This document shows positions 1 through 6,139 of a stretch of 8,848 nt of DNA, piece after piece. Location of the stretch: the NCBI GenBank assembly GCA_001587675.1, contig LNGD01000065.1:1-8848 (forward strand), in the 5' to 3' direction. The DNA comes from Candidatus Methanofastidiosum methylothiophilum. Its GTDB lineage: Archaea > Methanobacteriota_B > Thermococci > Methanofastidiosales > Methanofastidiosaceae. A program made the position numbers and the translations under genes. The notes under the pieces were generated by a model. It ran no database searches, was not told where the DNA came from, and saw nothing but the letters and a program-made list of their open reading frames with translations. Numbering within the stretch: the stretch's first letter is position 1; every line of letters begins with the position of its first letter.

Positions 1-2041
1 GCTTAATTTTCTTTGAAACACTCACAGTAAAGTCAATACTATTGTTTTTTTCATCAATTTCTTCTATTAGATTATTTGGGTCTAAAATTAACTTTCCGTT
101 GTACAAGCCGGAGGAGGTAAATGTTGAATTCATAGTTATGTAAACTGACTGTCCGCTCTCAATAATCCCGTTGTATTGATAGGGCCCATATTCCCTTCCG
201 CTAATTTTAACAAGATACTGTGGATTTTCTATTCTTACTTCACCATGATTTGCTACTCTAAAGACAACCATACATATTTCTCCAGAGGCACATATACCTT
301 GAACTTCAACAGATCTTGCTACAATGTCCCTGCTGCCAGTTTCTAGGCAAGCACACGGGCTAGTTCCAGTAGGAGTTTTAGTACATTCATATCCTGGAGA
401 GCATTTTCCTATACACGATTGAGTTACTTCCTCCCAATGACAATCCTCTTTGTATCTATCCTTAGAAAGACAGGCACATGGGCTTGTACCGTTAGGTGTT
501 CTGATGCATTCAAATCCTACATTGCATCCACCAGAACATGATTGACTGGATTCATCCCAGTGGCAGACAATTGTAGTTGAACCAGGTGCTTGGCCTGGAA
601 CTGGAGAACCTTCTGGAGTTGGAGTTGGTGTTGGAGCTGGAGTAGGCACTGGTCTTCTAGGTGGATTTTCAGGGGGTATGGGTCCAGGAGTGCCCGGTGG
701 GGGACCAGGTGGAGGAACAGGATCGTCAGGAGGAATAGGGGGTGGAGGAGGCGGAGGACTATCTGGGGGCCTTCCTTGTGGGTAATTTGGGAACCATTTC
801 CACCAATGTGTTCTCATTGAAGGGATTAATGTGTCTGAAGAGATTTCAGGATTCCAATTTGATCCTTTTAGATTTGTTTCAGGATAAACAAGCTGAATAT
901 CACTCCAGTTTCCATCCCATCTAGAATAATAGATGTCCTGCTCCGATGACTCTGACCAAAATACAGCGATTGCAACTCCATTTTGTAAGAATGTTACTGC
1001 AGGTCGCCAGTCATACTTTCCTGTGTTTCCTATTTTCTTAGGCAGGAAATTATCACCTTCATATGAAGAGTATATATCTGCTCTCACTCTGTGATTGTCA
1101 TAGACTATCATACTGTAATCATATCCGTTGCAGTCTATTTCAGGCATTCTATGATTACCAACTAGAGCTGGTACTGTCCAACTATTTCCGTCCCACAAGG
1201 AGTAATGGACGCCCCAGTTTTCTCCATTGTCAACTGCCCAAACGGCTTTTACCCGTCCAAATTCAGAAATTCCTGAGCGTGTAAAAGTATAATTGTAAAA
1301 ATCGACGATTGGAGTTTCTTTTTGATTAGGGATTGGTGATGGAGTAGTCCAGAACTTGCCATCATATTTTGAGTAAAAAATTTTAGGAGTTTCATCTTCA
1401 TAATCTGTCCATATTGCAATTGCTTCTTTTCCATAAAATTCTGAGACAAATGTTATCTCAGGTAATTGAGCTTTTGATAAATTGTAATTATTTACTAAAG
1501 GTAATGCTTCACTCCATGAGTTTCCATCAAATGTCGAGTAATAAATAACTCTTCTATTTTCACTGTCCATATGAACCCAAACGGCAATCGCAAATCCGTC
1601 CCAGTTATACGCAATATCTGGATCCATATCTAAACCTTCAAGTTGGCTTATAGATTTCTCCTCTGTCCAAGAAAGCATATCTGTATTCCAGATTGAATAG
1701 TAAATATCGCCTGTCTTCTGATTTGACCATATTGAAATTGCTTTTTTTGACGGCCCAAATTCAACATTTGGGTCGTAATCATTTCCAATTTGTTGGGACA
1801 CATACCATACTGGTACACCGTTAGGTGTCCACCATCTTCTTTTGTCATCGTCCCATAAAGAATAATAAGTATCCCAATCGTTTCCCCTTACAGGGTCTTC
1901 TACATAATATTGCCAAACAGCTATAGCATCAACTGATGTGCCTGGGTATTCTAGTTTATCTTTTGTACTACCCAAACATGAAGTAGCTATAAGAAGCACA
2001 ATTAAGATTGAAGCCAATCCAATCTCTTTTTGTATCTTCAT
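1..2041 (-). CDS. Secreted beta-propeller / proline linker / six-Cys module / CARDB-like surface protein (3' end beyond window)
   Basis: The minus strand is open without a stop from an ATG at 2041 to the left edge, giving 680 codons; the C-terminus is missing. Residues 1-24 form a signal peptide (MKIQKEIG, then a hydrophobic run ending in ATSCLGS). Cys22 could be a lipid anchor, but the lipobox is weak. Residues 38-384 hold seven copies of a pattern like AIAVW...IYYSxWDGxxWS (starting near 38, 100, 150, 206, 264, 309 and 356; the sixth is degenerate), which I read as a seven-bladed beta-propeller of the Asp-box/sialidase-like kind. Residues 424-487 are proline-rich, ending in PT repeats. Residues 493-526 and 534-567 are two six-cysteine modules with identical spacing. 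Residues from about 570 start with DIVARSVEV and resemble a CARDB (Ig-like adhesion) domain, including the LDPNNLIEEIDEKNN stretch typical of these. I infer an extracellular binding or adhesion protein. No catalytic residues are recognisable and the ligand is unknown. Upstream GGCGAG is only a weak ribosome binding site. Confidence 0.85.
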   Translation of the reverse strand, partial: MKIQKEIGLASILIVLLIATSCLGSTKDKLEYPGTSVDAIAVWQYYVEDPVRGNDWDTYYSLWDDDKRRWWTPNGVPVWYVSQQIGNDYDPNVEFGPSKKAISIWSNQKTGDIYYSIWNTDMLSWTEEKSISQLEGLDMDPDIAYNWDGFAIAVWVHMDSENRRVIYYSTFDGNSWSEALPLVNNYNLSKAQLPEITFVSEFYGKEAIAIWTDYEDETPKIFYSKYDGKFWTTPSPIPNQKETPIVDFYNYTFTRSGISEFGRVKAVWAVDNGENWGVHYSLWDGNSWTVPALVGNHRMPEIDCNGYDYSMIVYDNHRVRADIYSSYEGDNFLPKKIGNTGKYDWRPAVTFLQNGVAIAVFWSESSEQDIYYSRWDGNWSDIQLVYPETNLKGSNWNPEISSDTLIPSMRTHWWKWFPNYPQGRPPDSPPPPPPPIPPDDPVPPPGPPPGTPGPIPPENPPRRPVPTPAPTPTPTPEGSPVPGQAPGSTTIVCHWDESSQSCSGGCNVGFECIRTPNGTSPCACLSKDRYKEDCHWEEVTQSCIGKCSPGYECTKTPTGTSPCACLETGSRDIVARSVEVQGICASGEICMVVFRVANHGEVRIENPQYLVKISGREYGPYQYNGIIESGQSVYITMNSTFTSSGLYNGKLILDPNNLIEEIDEKNNSIDFTVSVSKKIK
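341..442 (-). repeat. Six-cysteine module, copy 2
   Basis: Residues 534-567 of the secreted protein. All five inter-cysteine spacings equal those of copy 1, which lies 41 residues earlier, and the CHW, QSC, TP-x-GTSPCAC positions also match. Copies 1 and 2 are diverged at many other positions, so this is an old internal duplication that has kept its fold. Confidence 0.8.
464..565 (-). repeat. Six-cysteine module, copy 1
   Basis: Residues 493-526 of the secreted protein. The cysteine pattern is C-x8-C-x3-C-x5-C-x9-C-x-C, with conserved CHW at the start, QSC-x-G-x-C in the middle and TSPCACL at the end. Outside the cell the six cysteines probably form three disulfides. I do not recognise a named family. 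Confidence 0.8.
581..772 (-). repeat. Proline-rich low-complexity linker coding region
   Basis: This part encodes residues 424-487 of the secreted propeller protein. It has an eight-proline run interrupted once by isoleucine, then mixed PPG and PPE units, then alternating Pro-Thr and Pro-Ala pairs. Such stretches usually act as stiff extended spacers and, in surface proteins, are often glycosylated. It separates the propeller from the cysteine modules. Confidence 0.8.
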
Positions 2042-2150
2042 TTTCTCGCCACTCTGGGGCATCTTATCTTTTATGCCCTTATTCAATATGTAAAACAAGT
2101 ATATTAGTTTTATGGAAAAAGTTATAAGTAATTTCATATATGATTGATTA
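2042..2150. promoter_or_regulatory. Divergent intergenic promoter region
   Basis: This 109-base gap separates the minus-strand secreted propeller gene from the plus-strand protease operon and must hold both promoters. The plus-strand TATA element is clear and listed separately. For the minus strand the candidates are GCATAAAAG (2068-2076), CATATTGAA around 2082-2090 and AATATA around 2101-2106; only the latter two would leave room for the weak GGCGAG ribosome site before 2041. I cannot choose between them. Confidence 0.4.
2122..2130 (+). promoter_or_regulatory. TATA element of the membrane protein / S16 protease operon
   Basis: TTATAAGTA is centred about 25 bases before the ATG at 2151. That is the usual archaeal distance from TATA box to transcription start, and there is no ribosome binding site between. 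Transcription therefore probably begins at or next to the start codon, giving a leaderless mRNA. Confidence 0.5.
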
Positions 2151-2660
2151 ATGGCTTCTATTGAAACTCTCATTTCTCAGTATTGGATGATAATATTTTC
2201 AGTTTTGATAGTCTTACTTATAGCACTTATTTTTTTGGTAAGGATGGTATCTAAAAAGAAACAAAAAAAGTCCGGTATCCCCGATGTTAAAACAAAAGAA
2301 AAGACTCCTATATTTGCAAAACAAAAAGAACCTGCATCTAAAGAGGAAGTCAAGACACAAAATTATGATGTACCTCTAAAGCATCTGTCAGACATAGGTA
2401 TAGAAATTCCAAAGACTTCTGAAAGAAAGAAAATTAATACTTGGGCTGATTTTATAATTGAAATAGACAATCTTGCCCACAGTTTAGAAGATGCAAAGGC
2501 TCACGAATACTTCAAAATGAGTCAGATGTATAGGGATTTAACAAGATATTATTTTGATAACATCCAAAATCCAAACATTGGAAAAGCTGATATGGATAAT
2601 GCTTGGAAAAAACTTGAAGCATCTTACAGCAAAATCCAGAAACTTTTAGAAAACATTTAG
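2151..2660 (+). CDS. One-pass membrane protein with cytoplasmic helical domain, function unknown
   Basis: This 169-residue protein matches no family I recognise. Residues 11-32 form one hydrophobic membrane segment (YWMIIFSVLIVLLIALIF), followed at once by a strongly basic patch (KKKQKK), so the positive-inside rule puts the N-terminus outside and the rest in the cytoplasm. Residues 35-75 are a charged, lysine-rich linker that is probably disordered. Residues 96-168 are predicted helical, with a tryptophan and paired aromatics (TWADF, RYYF, AWKKL). The start lacks a ribosome binding site, fitting a leaderless transcript. The stop codon overlaps the ribosome binding site of the S16 protease gene, which follows after 8 bases, so the two are surely co-transcribed. 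I infer that it works with the protease at the membrane, for example as a cytoplasm-facing partner, but nothing in the sequence proves this. Confidence 0.85.
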   Translation: MASIETLISQYWMIIFSVLIVLLIALIFLVRMVSKKKQKKSGIPDVKTKEKTPIFAKQKEPASKEEVKTQNYDVPLKHLSDIGIEIPKTSERKKINTWADFIIEIDNLAHSLEDAKAHEYFKMSQMYRDLTRYYFDNIQNPNIGKADMDNAWKKLEASYSKIQKLLENI

Positions 2661-2663
2661 GTG
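2659..2663 (+). promoter_or_regulatory. Ribosome binding site of the S16 protease gene
   Basis: AGGTG ends 5 bases before the ATG at 2669 and overlaps the TAG stop of the preceding gene. It fixes the protease start and suggests translational coupling of the pair. Confidence 0.7.
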
Positions 2664-2668
2664 TTTTA

Positions 2669-4534
2669 ATGAATAGGAAAATATTAGCAATTTTATTGCT
2701 TACGATATTAGTTACTGGTTTAATTCCAGTTATTTTATCCCAAGAAGAAGGAAAGTCTATCACAATTAAAGTTCCCGCTGTTAAAAGAACTGCCGAAGGC
2801 GGGCTTGAAGGGTCTGTTTTTGACGCTACAGTTCTAGTCAAACCTGGTACTGGAAGGGTGTTTGTGGATACATGGCCTCTTTCAGAACTGGATACGCAGG
2901 CATCATGTCGATTTGCATCAGACGTTGCAGCAGATATATTGAAAGTTTCCCATTCAAAATATGATTTCTTTTATACAATTAGGGCCGATTCACCAGTAAT
3001 TGGAGGGCCTTCAGCAGGTGCAGCTCTCACTATTGCAACTATCGCATCCATAAGAGGGCTCGACATTGACCCAAATGTTATGATGACAGGAATGATTAAT
3101 CCTGATGGAACAGTTGGGCCAGTAGGTGGAATTCTAGAGAAAATAATGGGGGCAAATGAAAAAGGAATAAAAACTTTTCTTATTCCAAGCGGGCAATCTG
3201 TCATACAAACTGTGGATGGAACTAACGTTGAAACTGTCAACGTTGTTGAATATGCAAGTAGTCATTGGGGGATTACTGTACTAGAAGTTGATGATGCAAT
3301 AGATGCACTTTGGTATTTTACAGGATATAGAATAAAAGAAGACAAACCTCCTGCCAAAGTAGCAGTTAATACTGATTTTATTAAAGACCGTGCATTATCT
3401 GAGTATGTAGCAGTGGAAAAGCTATCAAACACAGTAAATCAAAAACTTAAATCTGAGAGTATTGGATTTAGAGATTATCAAGCCTTAACTGAATTTTTGA
3501 ATCGGGCAAACTCAAACATTGATACAGGTAAAAAGAATCTTACTGAAAAACGATATTACAGCGCTATGAGTAATATTTTCAATGCAAAGATCCAGCTCAA
3601 TTACATTAGCGATTCAATAGATCTAATTATTAAAAAGGATTCGACAATTGTAAAAAATAAGATAGAATCGGCTCAAAAAGAGCTTGATGAGGCAAATGAG
3701 CTTATAGCAATAGAATCTGAGAATGTAAGGGGAATTACTTCATTTGAATGCTTGGCAGCTTCAGAAAAAAGAGCAATAGAAGCTGAGACTCTTATTGCCG
3801 ACGCTTGGAAAAATTACTACAACCAAAAATATTTTGATGCTGTTTATTATGCTAACTTTGCAATAGAAAGAGCAAAAACATCCAAATTATGGATGGAAGT
3901 AAGTAAAGAAAATTCTAATGGCGAAGGATTAATTGATGAATCACAGATAAAATACAATGCGGATCAGAGGATCGAAGATGCAAGATTGAGCTTAGTATAT
4001 GCTCAGACACTTATTGGCAAAAACACATTGCTTGACCAGAGTGCAGAATTGCTTCAAACTGCAGAGAGAGAATATGAAAAGGGAAAATATGCAGCTGCAA
4101 TTTTTGATGCCATTGACAGTAAGGTAAGATCAAGTGTTTCAATTGAGGTATGGTCTTCAGGGGAAGATGTGATAAAACAAAGACTTGAAAGAGCAAAAGA
4201 ACAAGCAATGGGTGCAATTTATTTGGCAAGAAAGAATGGCAGCGAACCATTAATGGCCGAAAGCTACTTTGAGTATGCTTCAACCTTTGAAAACTCTGAT
4301 AAAATAGCCTCAATAATTCTCTATAAATATTCGAAAGGTGTAGCTCTTGCTCTTAGATTTCTAGAACCCGTAGAAAATGAAATCACCAATCAAGAAATAC
4401 AAATTGAAAAAACTCCAACTTTGGTAAATCCTTCATCTTACAACTATGTTGGATATTTCCTGGCTGGATTAATATTGGGGCTAGTGATAGCAGGTATTGC
4501 AGTTTATTATAGTAGAAGAGAAATATATAAATAA
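2669..4534 (+). CDS. Exported, membrane-anchored Lon-like S16 serine protease with helical repeats
   Basis: The 621-residue protein begins with a signal peptide or anchor (residues 5-24), followed by a Lon-type proteolytic domain at about 30-215. The catalytic serine is Ser115 in IGGPSAGAAL and the general-base lysine is Lys158 in GGILEKIMGA. Their separation of 43 residues equals that of the Ser679/Lys722 dyad of E. coli Lon, so the site looks active. There is no AAA+ ATPase domain. Residues 245-565 are all-helical and contain four related hairpins marked by KRYYSAM (294), QKYFDAV (386), GKYAAAI (472) and SDKIASI (543), reminiscent of TPR-like repeats. Residues 592-614 are a second membrane segment followed by a basic tail (SRREIYK). 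This predicts that protease and repeats lie outside the cell, tethered at the C-terminus. It resembles the archaeal ATP-independent S16 group (COG1750, from memory). Substrate unknown; surface protein quality control or processing is an inference. Confidence 0.9.
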   Translation: MNRKILAILLLTILVTGLIPVILSQEEGKSITIKVPAVKRTAEGGLEGSVFDATVLVKPGTGRVFVDTWPLSELDTQASCRFASDVAADILKVSHSKYDFFYTIRADSPVIGGPSAGAALTIATIASIRGLDIDPNVMMTGMINPDGTVGPVGGILEKIMGANEKGIKTFLIPSGQSVIQTVDGTNVETVNVVEYASSHWGITVLEVDDAIDALWYFTGYRIKEDKPPAKVAVNTDFIKDRALSEYVAVEKLSNTVNQKLKSESIGFRDYQALTEFLNRANSNIDTGKKNLTEKRYYSAMSNIFNAKIQLNYISDSIDLIIKKDSTIVKNKIESAQKELDEANELIAIESENVRGITSFECLAASEKRAIEAETLIADAWKNYYNQKYFDAVYYANFAIERAKTSKLWMEVSKENSNGEGLIDESQIKYNADQRIEDARLSLVYAQTLIGKNTLLDQSAELLQTAEREYEKGKYAAAIFDAIDSKVRSSVSIEVWSSGEDVIKQRLERAKEQAMGAIYLARKNGSEPLMAESYFEYASTFENSDKIASIILYKYSKGVALALRFLEPVENEITNQEIQIEKTPTLVNPSSYNYVGYFLAGLILGLVIAGIAVYYSRREIYK

Positions 4535-4536
4535 AA

Positions 4537-4541
4537 TTTTT
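4537..4541 (+). terminator. T-tract terminator after the S16 protease gene
   Basis: TTTTT starts 3 bases after the stop and is followed by more T-rich sequence within the end of the convergent gene. Archaeal termination typically needs only such U-tracts. No hairpin is seen. Confidence 0.35.
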
Positions 4542-4542
4542 A

Positions 4543-5658
4543 TTAAATTAATTCTCCTTTATCTTTTGTTCTTATTGTTCCTTCTAGAGTTACGTCTCCA
4601 CCGATTTTTATAGTTCCTCTGTATTCAATTCCTTCGCTAATATGGACGCCATCTAGCAATTGGACTGATTTATCTGAGAAAATCTTGTTTACTTTGGAAT
4701 TGTGACCAATTGTTACACTGCCTTTTGCAGTTATGACCTTTGCATCGCAGTTAGCACCTATAATGACATCCCCATCACTCACGATGTCCTTCATTATTTT
4801 ACTATTATCTCCAATTGTGACATTACCGCCAGCTTCAATTTTTGTTTTTATAACTGCTTCAGGTCCAAGGAAAACATCTCCTCCTGCGAAGAACTCCCCA
4901 CTGATCTTTATACGTTCTCCACCTTTGACGTCCCTTGTAGTTTTAATTGAAACTGGTATAACACTGCCATTTGATATGAACGCATTTCCAGCATAAATTT
5001 CTTCCCTGATTTCTGCTTCTTCTCCCATAATAAGAGTTCCATCGCATTTAACAGCACCTTGGACAGTTGTCCTATCGCCCAGGGTGACATTCCTTCCAGC
5101 AATAATGTCACCTTTTACAAGGGCATCGTTTTCAATTTTAACATTTTCTTTTGTTTTTAATCCACCCTTTACAATGACACCTTCACTTATTTCTATATCT
5201 TTTTCGAATGCGTCCAAAACTATTACTTTACCTTTTTCTGCTTCTTCCATTTGTCTGTTTAGTTCTTCGTTTATTGATTTAATTCTTTCAAGTTCCCTTT
5301 GTACATCTTCGATTAGCTCCTCTTTTTGTCTTAGTTCTATTATTTCCTTTGATCTCTCATTGTTTAGTTCGTTTTTGTATTTGTCTCTTTCTTCACTTAT
5401 CTCTTTAATAATGTCATGAGTTCTTTCTTCTACTTCCTTGTACTTATTTTCAGCTTCCTTTAGTTTTTCCATAAAGTCTTGATTTTCTCTGGTAATTTTT
5501 TCAAATTTTTCTTTGATGATCTCAATATTTTCATATTCTTCTTCGTAAACCTTAAGCTGCATCTTTAATGCCCTGTTTTCTTTTTCAATTTCTTCAAGAT
5601 TCTGAGTAAGTATATTTATTTTTTCATCTTTTTCGCTACTACCACCAAAAAGGGCCAT
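4543..5658 (-). CDS. Coiled-coil plus beta-solenoid protein, bactofilin-like scaffold candidate
   Basis: From the preferred start at 5658 the protein has 371 residues. After a short MALFGGSS leader, residues 11-143 are a long, highly charged coiled coil (runs such as LEEIEKENRALKMQLKVYEE). Residues 145-365 are a ladder of short repeats with a hydrophobic-Gly rhythm: VIVKGGLKT, VKGDIIAGRNVTLGD, FFAGGDVFLG, EAGGNVTIGD, SDGDVIIGAN, AKGSVTIGHN, IKIGGDVTLEG. This is the signature of a right-handed beta-solenoid as in bactofilins and related polymer-forming (DUF342/FapA-like) proteins. No signal peptide or membrane segment is visible, so it should act in the cytoplasm. Bactofilins assemble into filaments without nucleotides; a scaffold or cytoskeletal role is an inference. 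An in-frame ATG at 5676 exists, but the strong GGAGGAG site lies between it and 5658. It has its own TATA element, despite lying 71 bases after the epimerase gene, and ends 8 bases from the convergent protease gene. Confidence 0.85.
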   Translation of the reverse strand: MALFGGSSEKDEKINILTQNLEEIEKENRALKMQLKVYEEEYENIEIIKEKFEKITRENQDFMEKLKEAENKYKEVEERTHDIIKEISEERDKYKNELNNERSKEIIELRQKEELIEDVQRELERIKSINEELNRQMEEAEKGKVIVLDAFEKDIEISEGVIVKGGLKTKENVKIENDALVKGDIIAGRNVTLGDRTTVQGAVKCDGTLIMGEEAEIREEIYAGNAFISNGSVIPVSIKTTRDVKGGERIKISGEFFAGGDVFLGPEAVIKTKIEAGGNVTIGDNSKIMKDIVSDGDVIIGANCDAKVITAKGSVTIGHNSKVNKIFSDKSVQLLDGVHISEGIEYRGTIKIGGDVTLEGTIRTKDKGELI

Positions 5659-5663
5659 TTTGA

Positions 5664-5670
5664 CTCCTCC
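5664..5670 (-). promoter_or_regulatory. Strong ribosome binding site deciding the start at 5658
   Basis: On the minus strand GGAGGAG stands 5 bases before the ATG at 5658. The upstream in-frame ATG at 5676 would place this motif inside the coding region as Gly-Gly, so 5658 is the better start. Confidence 0.75.
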
Positions 5671-5704
5671 TAACATCTTAATATAACAAATTGCCGATTG
5701 CGAG

Positions 5705-5712
5705 TATATATA
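5705..5712 (-). promoter_or_regulatory. TATA element of the bactofilin-like gene
   Basis: TATATATA lies about 50 bases before the ATG at 5658. A start of transcription about 25 bases downstream, near 5683, would give a leader of about 25 bases carrying the strong ribosome site. This lets the gene be expressed apart from the methylmalonyl operon whose last stop codon is just upstream, at 5730-5732. Confidence 0.5.
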
Positions 5713-5729
5713 TCTTTTTATTTTTAAAG

Positions 5730-6128
5730 CTACTTCTCATATAATTCTAGTAATATCCCATGGGTGCTTTTTGGATGCACAAAAGCCATTTTAGAGCCGC
5801 CGGCACCTTTTCTTGGAATTTCATCAATTAACTTTATTTCTTTTTCTTTCATAGTCTTTATAGCTTCGTCTATATTTTCTACTAATACTGCAATATGGTG
5901 TATTCCTTCTCCTCGTTTCTCTATGGATTTTGCAACTGTGCTGTCTGGAGAAGTAGGCTCCAAAAGCTCAAAATGAACTCCTCCTATGTTTAGGAAACAA
6001 ACTTTTACCTTCTGCTCAGACACTTCTTCAATATTTTCAACTTTCAAACCAAGTGCGCCTTCATAAAACTTCAAAGATTCTTCTAAACTATTTACCGCAA
6101 TACCTATATGATCTATCTTTTTTATCAT
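5730..6128 (-). CDS. mce: Methylmalonyl-CoA epimerase
   Basis: This enzyme interconverts the (R) and (S) epimers of methylmalonyl-CoA so the B12-dependent mutase can link propionyl-CoA and succinyl-CoA metabolism. The 132-residue protein is a single vicinal-oxygen-chelate fold made of two beta-alpha-beta-beta-beta units, the normal family length. Using numbering from the ATG at 6128, the metal ligands expected from the family are His7 (DHIGIAV), Glu54 (HFELLEP), His78 (GIHHIAV) and Glu128 (ILLELYEK), all present. The PHPKSTHGxxxE-like end (HPKSTHG) is typical. A GTG one codon upstream (6131) is possible, but the GAGGT site at 6135-6139 is spaced better, 6 bases, from the ATG. That site overlaps the TGA stop of the MeaB gene, so translation is probably coupled. 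It is the last gene of the three-gene operon. Confidence 0.93.
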   Translation of the reverse strand: MIKKIDHIGIAVNSLEESLKFYEGALGLKVENIEEVSEQKVKVCFLNIGGVHFELLEPTSPDSTVAKSIEKRGEGIHHIAVLVENIDEAIKTMKEKEIKLIDEIPRKGAGGSKMAFVHPKSTHGILLELYEK

Positions 6129-6134
6129 CACATA

Positions 6135-6139
6135 ACCTC
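6135..6139 (-). promoter_or_regulatory. Ribosome binding site of the epimerase gene
   Basis: GAGGT on the minus strand overlaps the stop codon of the upstream MeaB gene and sits 6 bases before the ATG at 6128. It supports 6128 over the GTG at 6131, which would be only 3 bases away. Confidence 0.6.

Noticed and set aside
341..565. Direct DNA repeat or CRISPR-like array
   Set aside because: The repetition is at protein level (cysteine modules) with diverged codons and only two units; there are no identical repeats with unique spacers anywhere in the window.
590..820. Plus-strand reading frame rich in Trp and Arg
   Set aside because: It is the complement of the proline-rich linker of the minus-strand secreted protein. 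Its odd composition is simply the reverse reading of proline codons.
1249..1848. Short minus-strand frames inside the propeller gene
   Set aside because: They are in other frames than the continuous 680-codon frame, which has a signal peptide and repeats and explains the region.
1970..2041. Definite lipoprotein signal on the secreted propeller protein
   Set aside because: Cys22 is preceded by A-T-S, which is a poor lipobox, and ordinary signal peptidase cleavage nearby is equally possible.
5084..5419. Plus-strand Ser/Leu/Ile-rich frame
   Set aside because: It mirrors the Glu/Lys-rich coiled coil of the bactofilin-like gene on the other strand, lacks a ribosome site, and has no recognisable domain.
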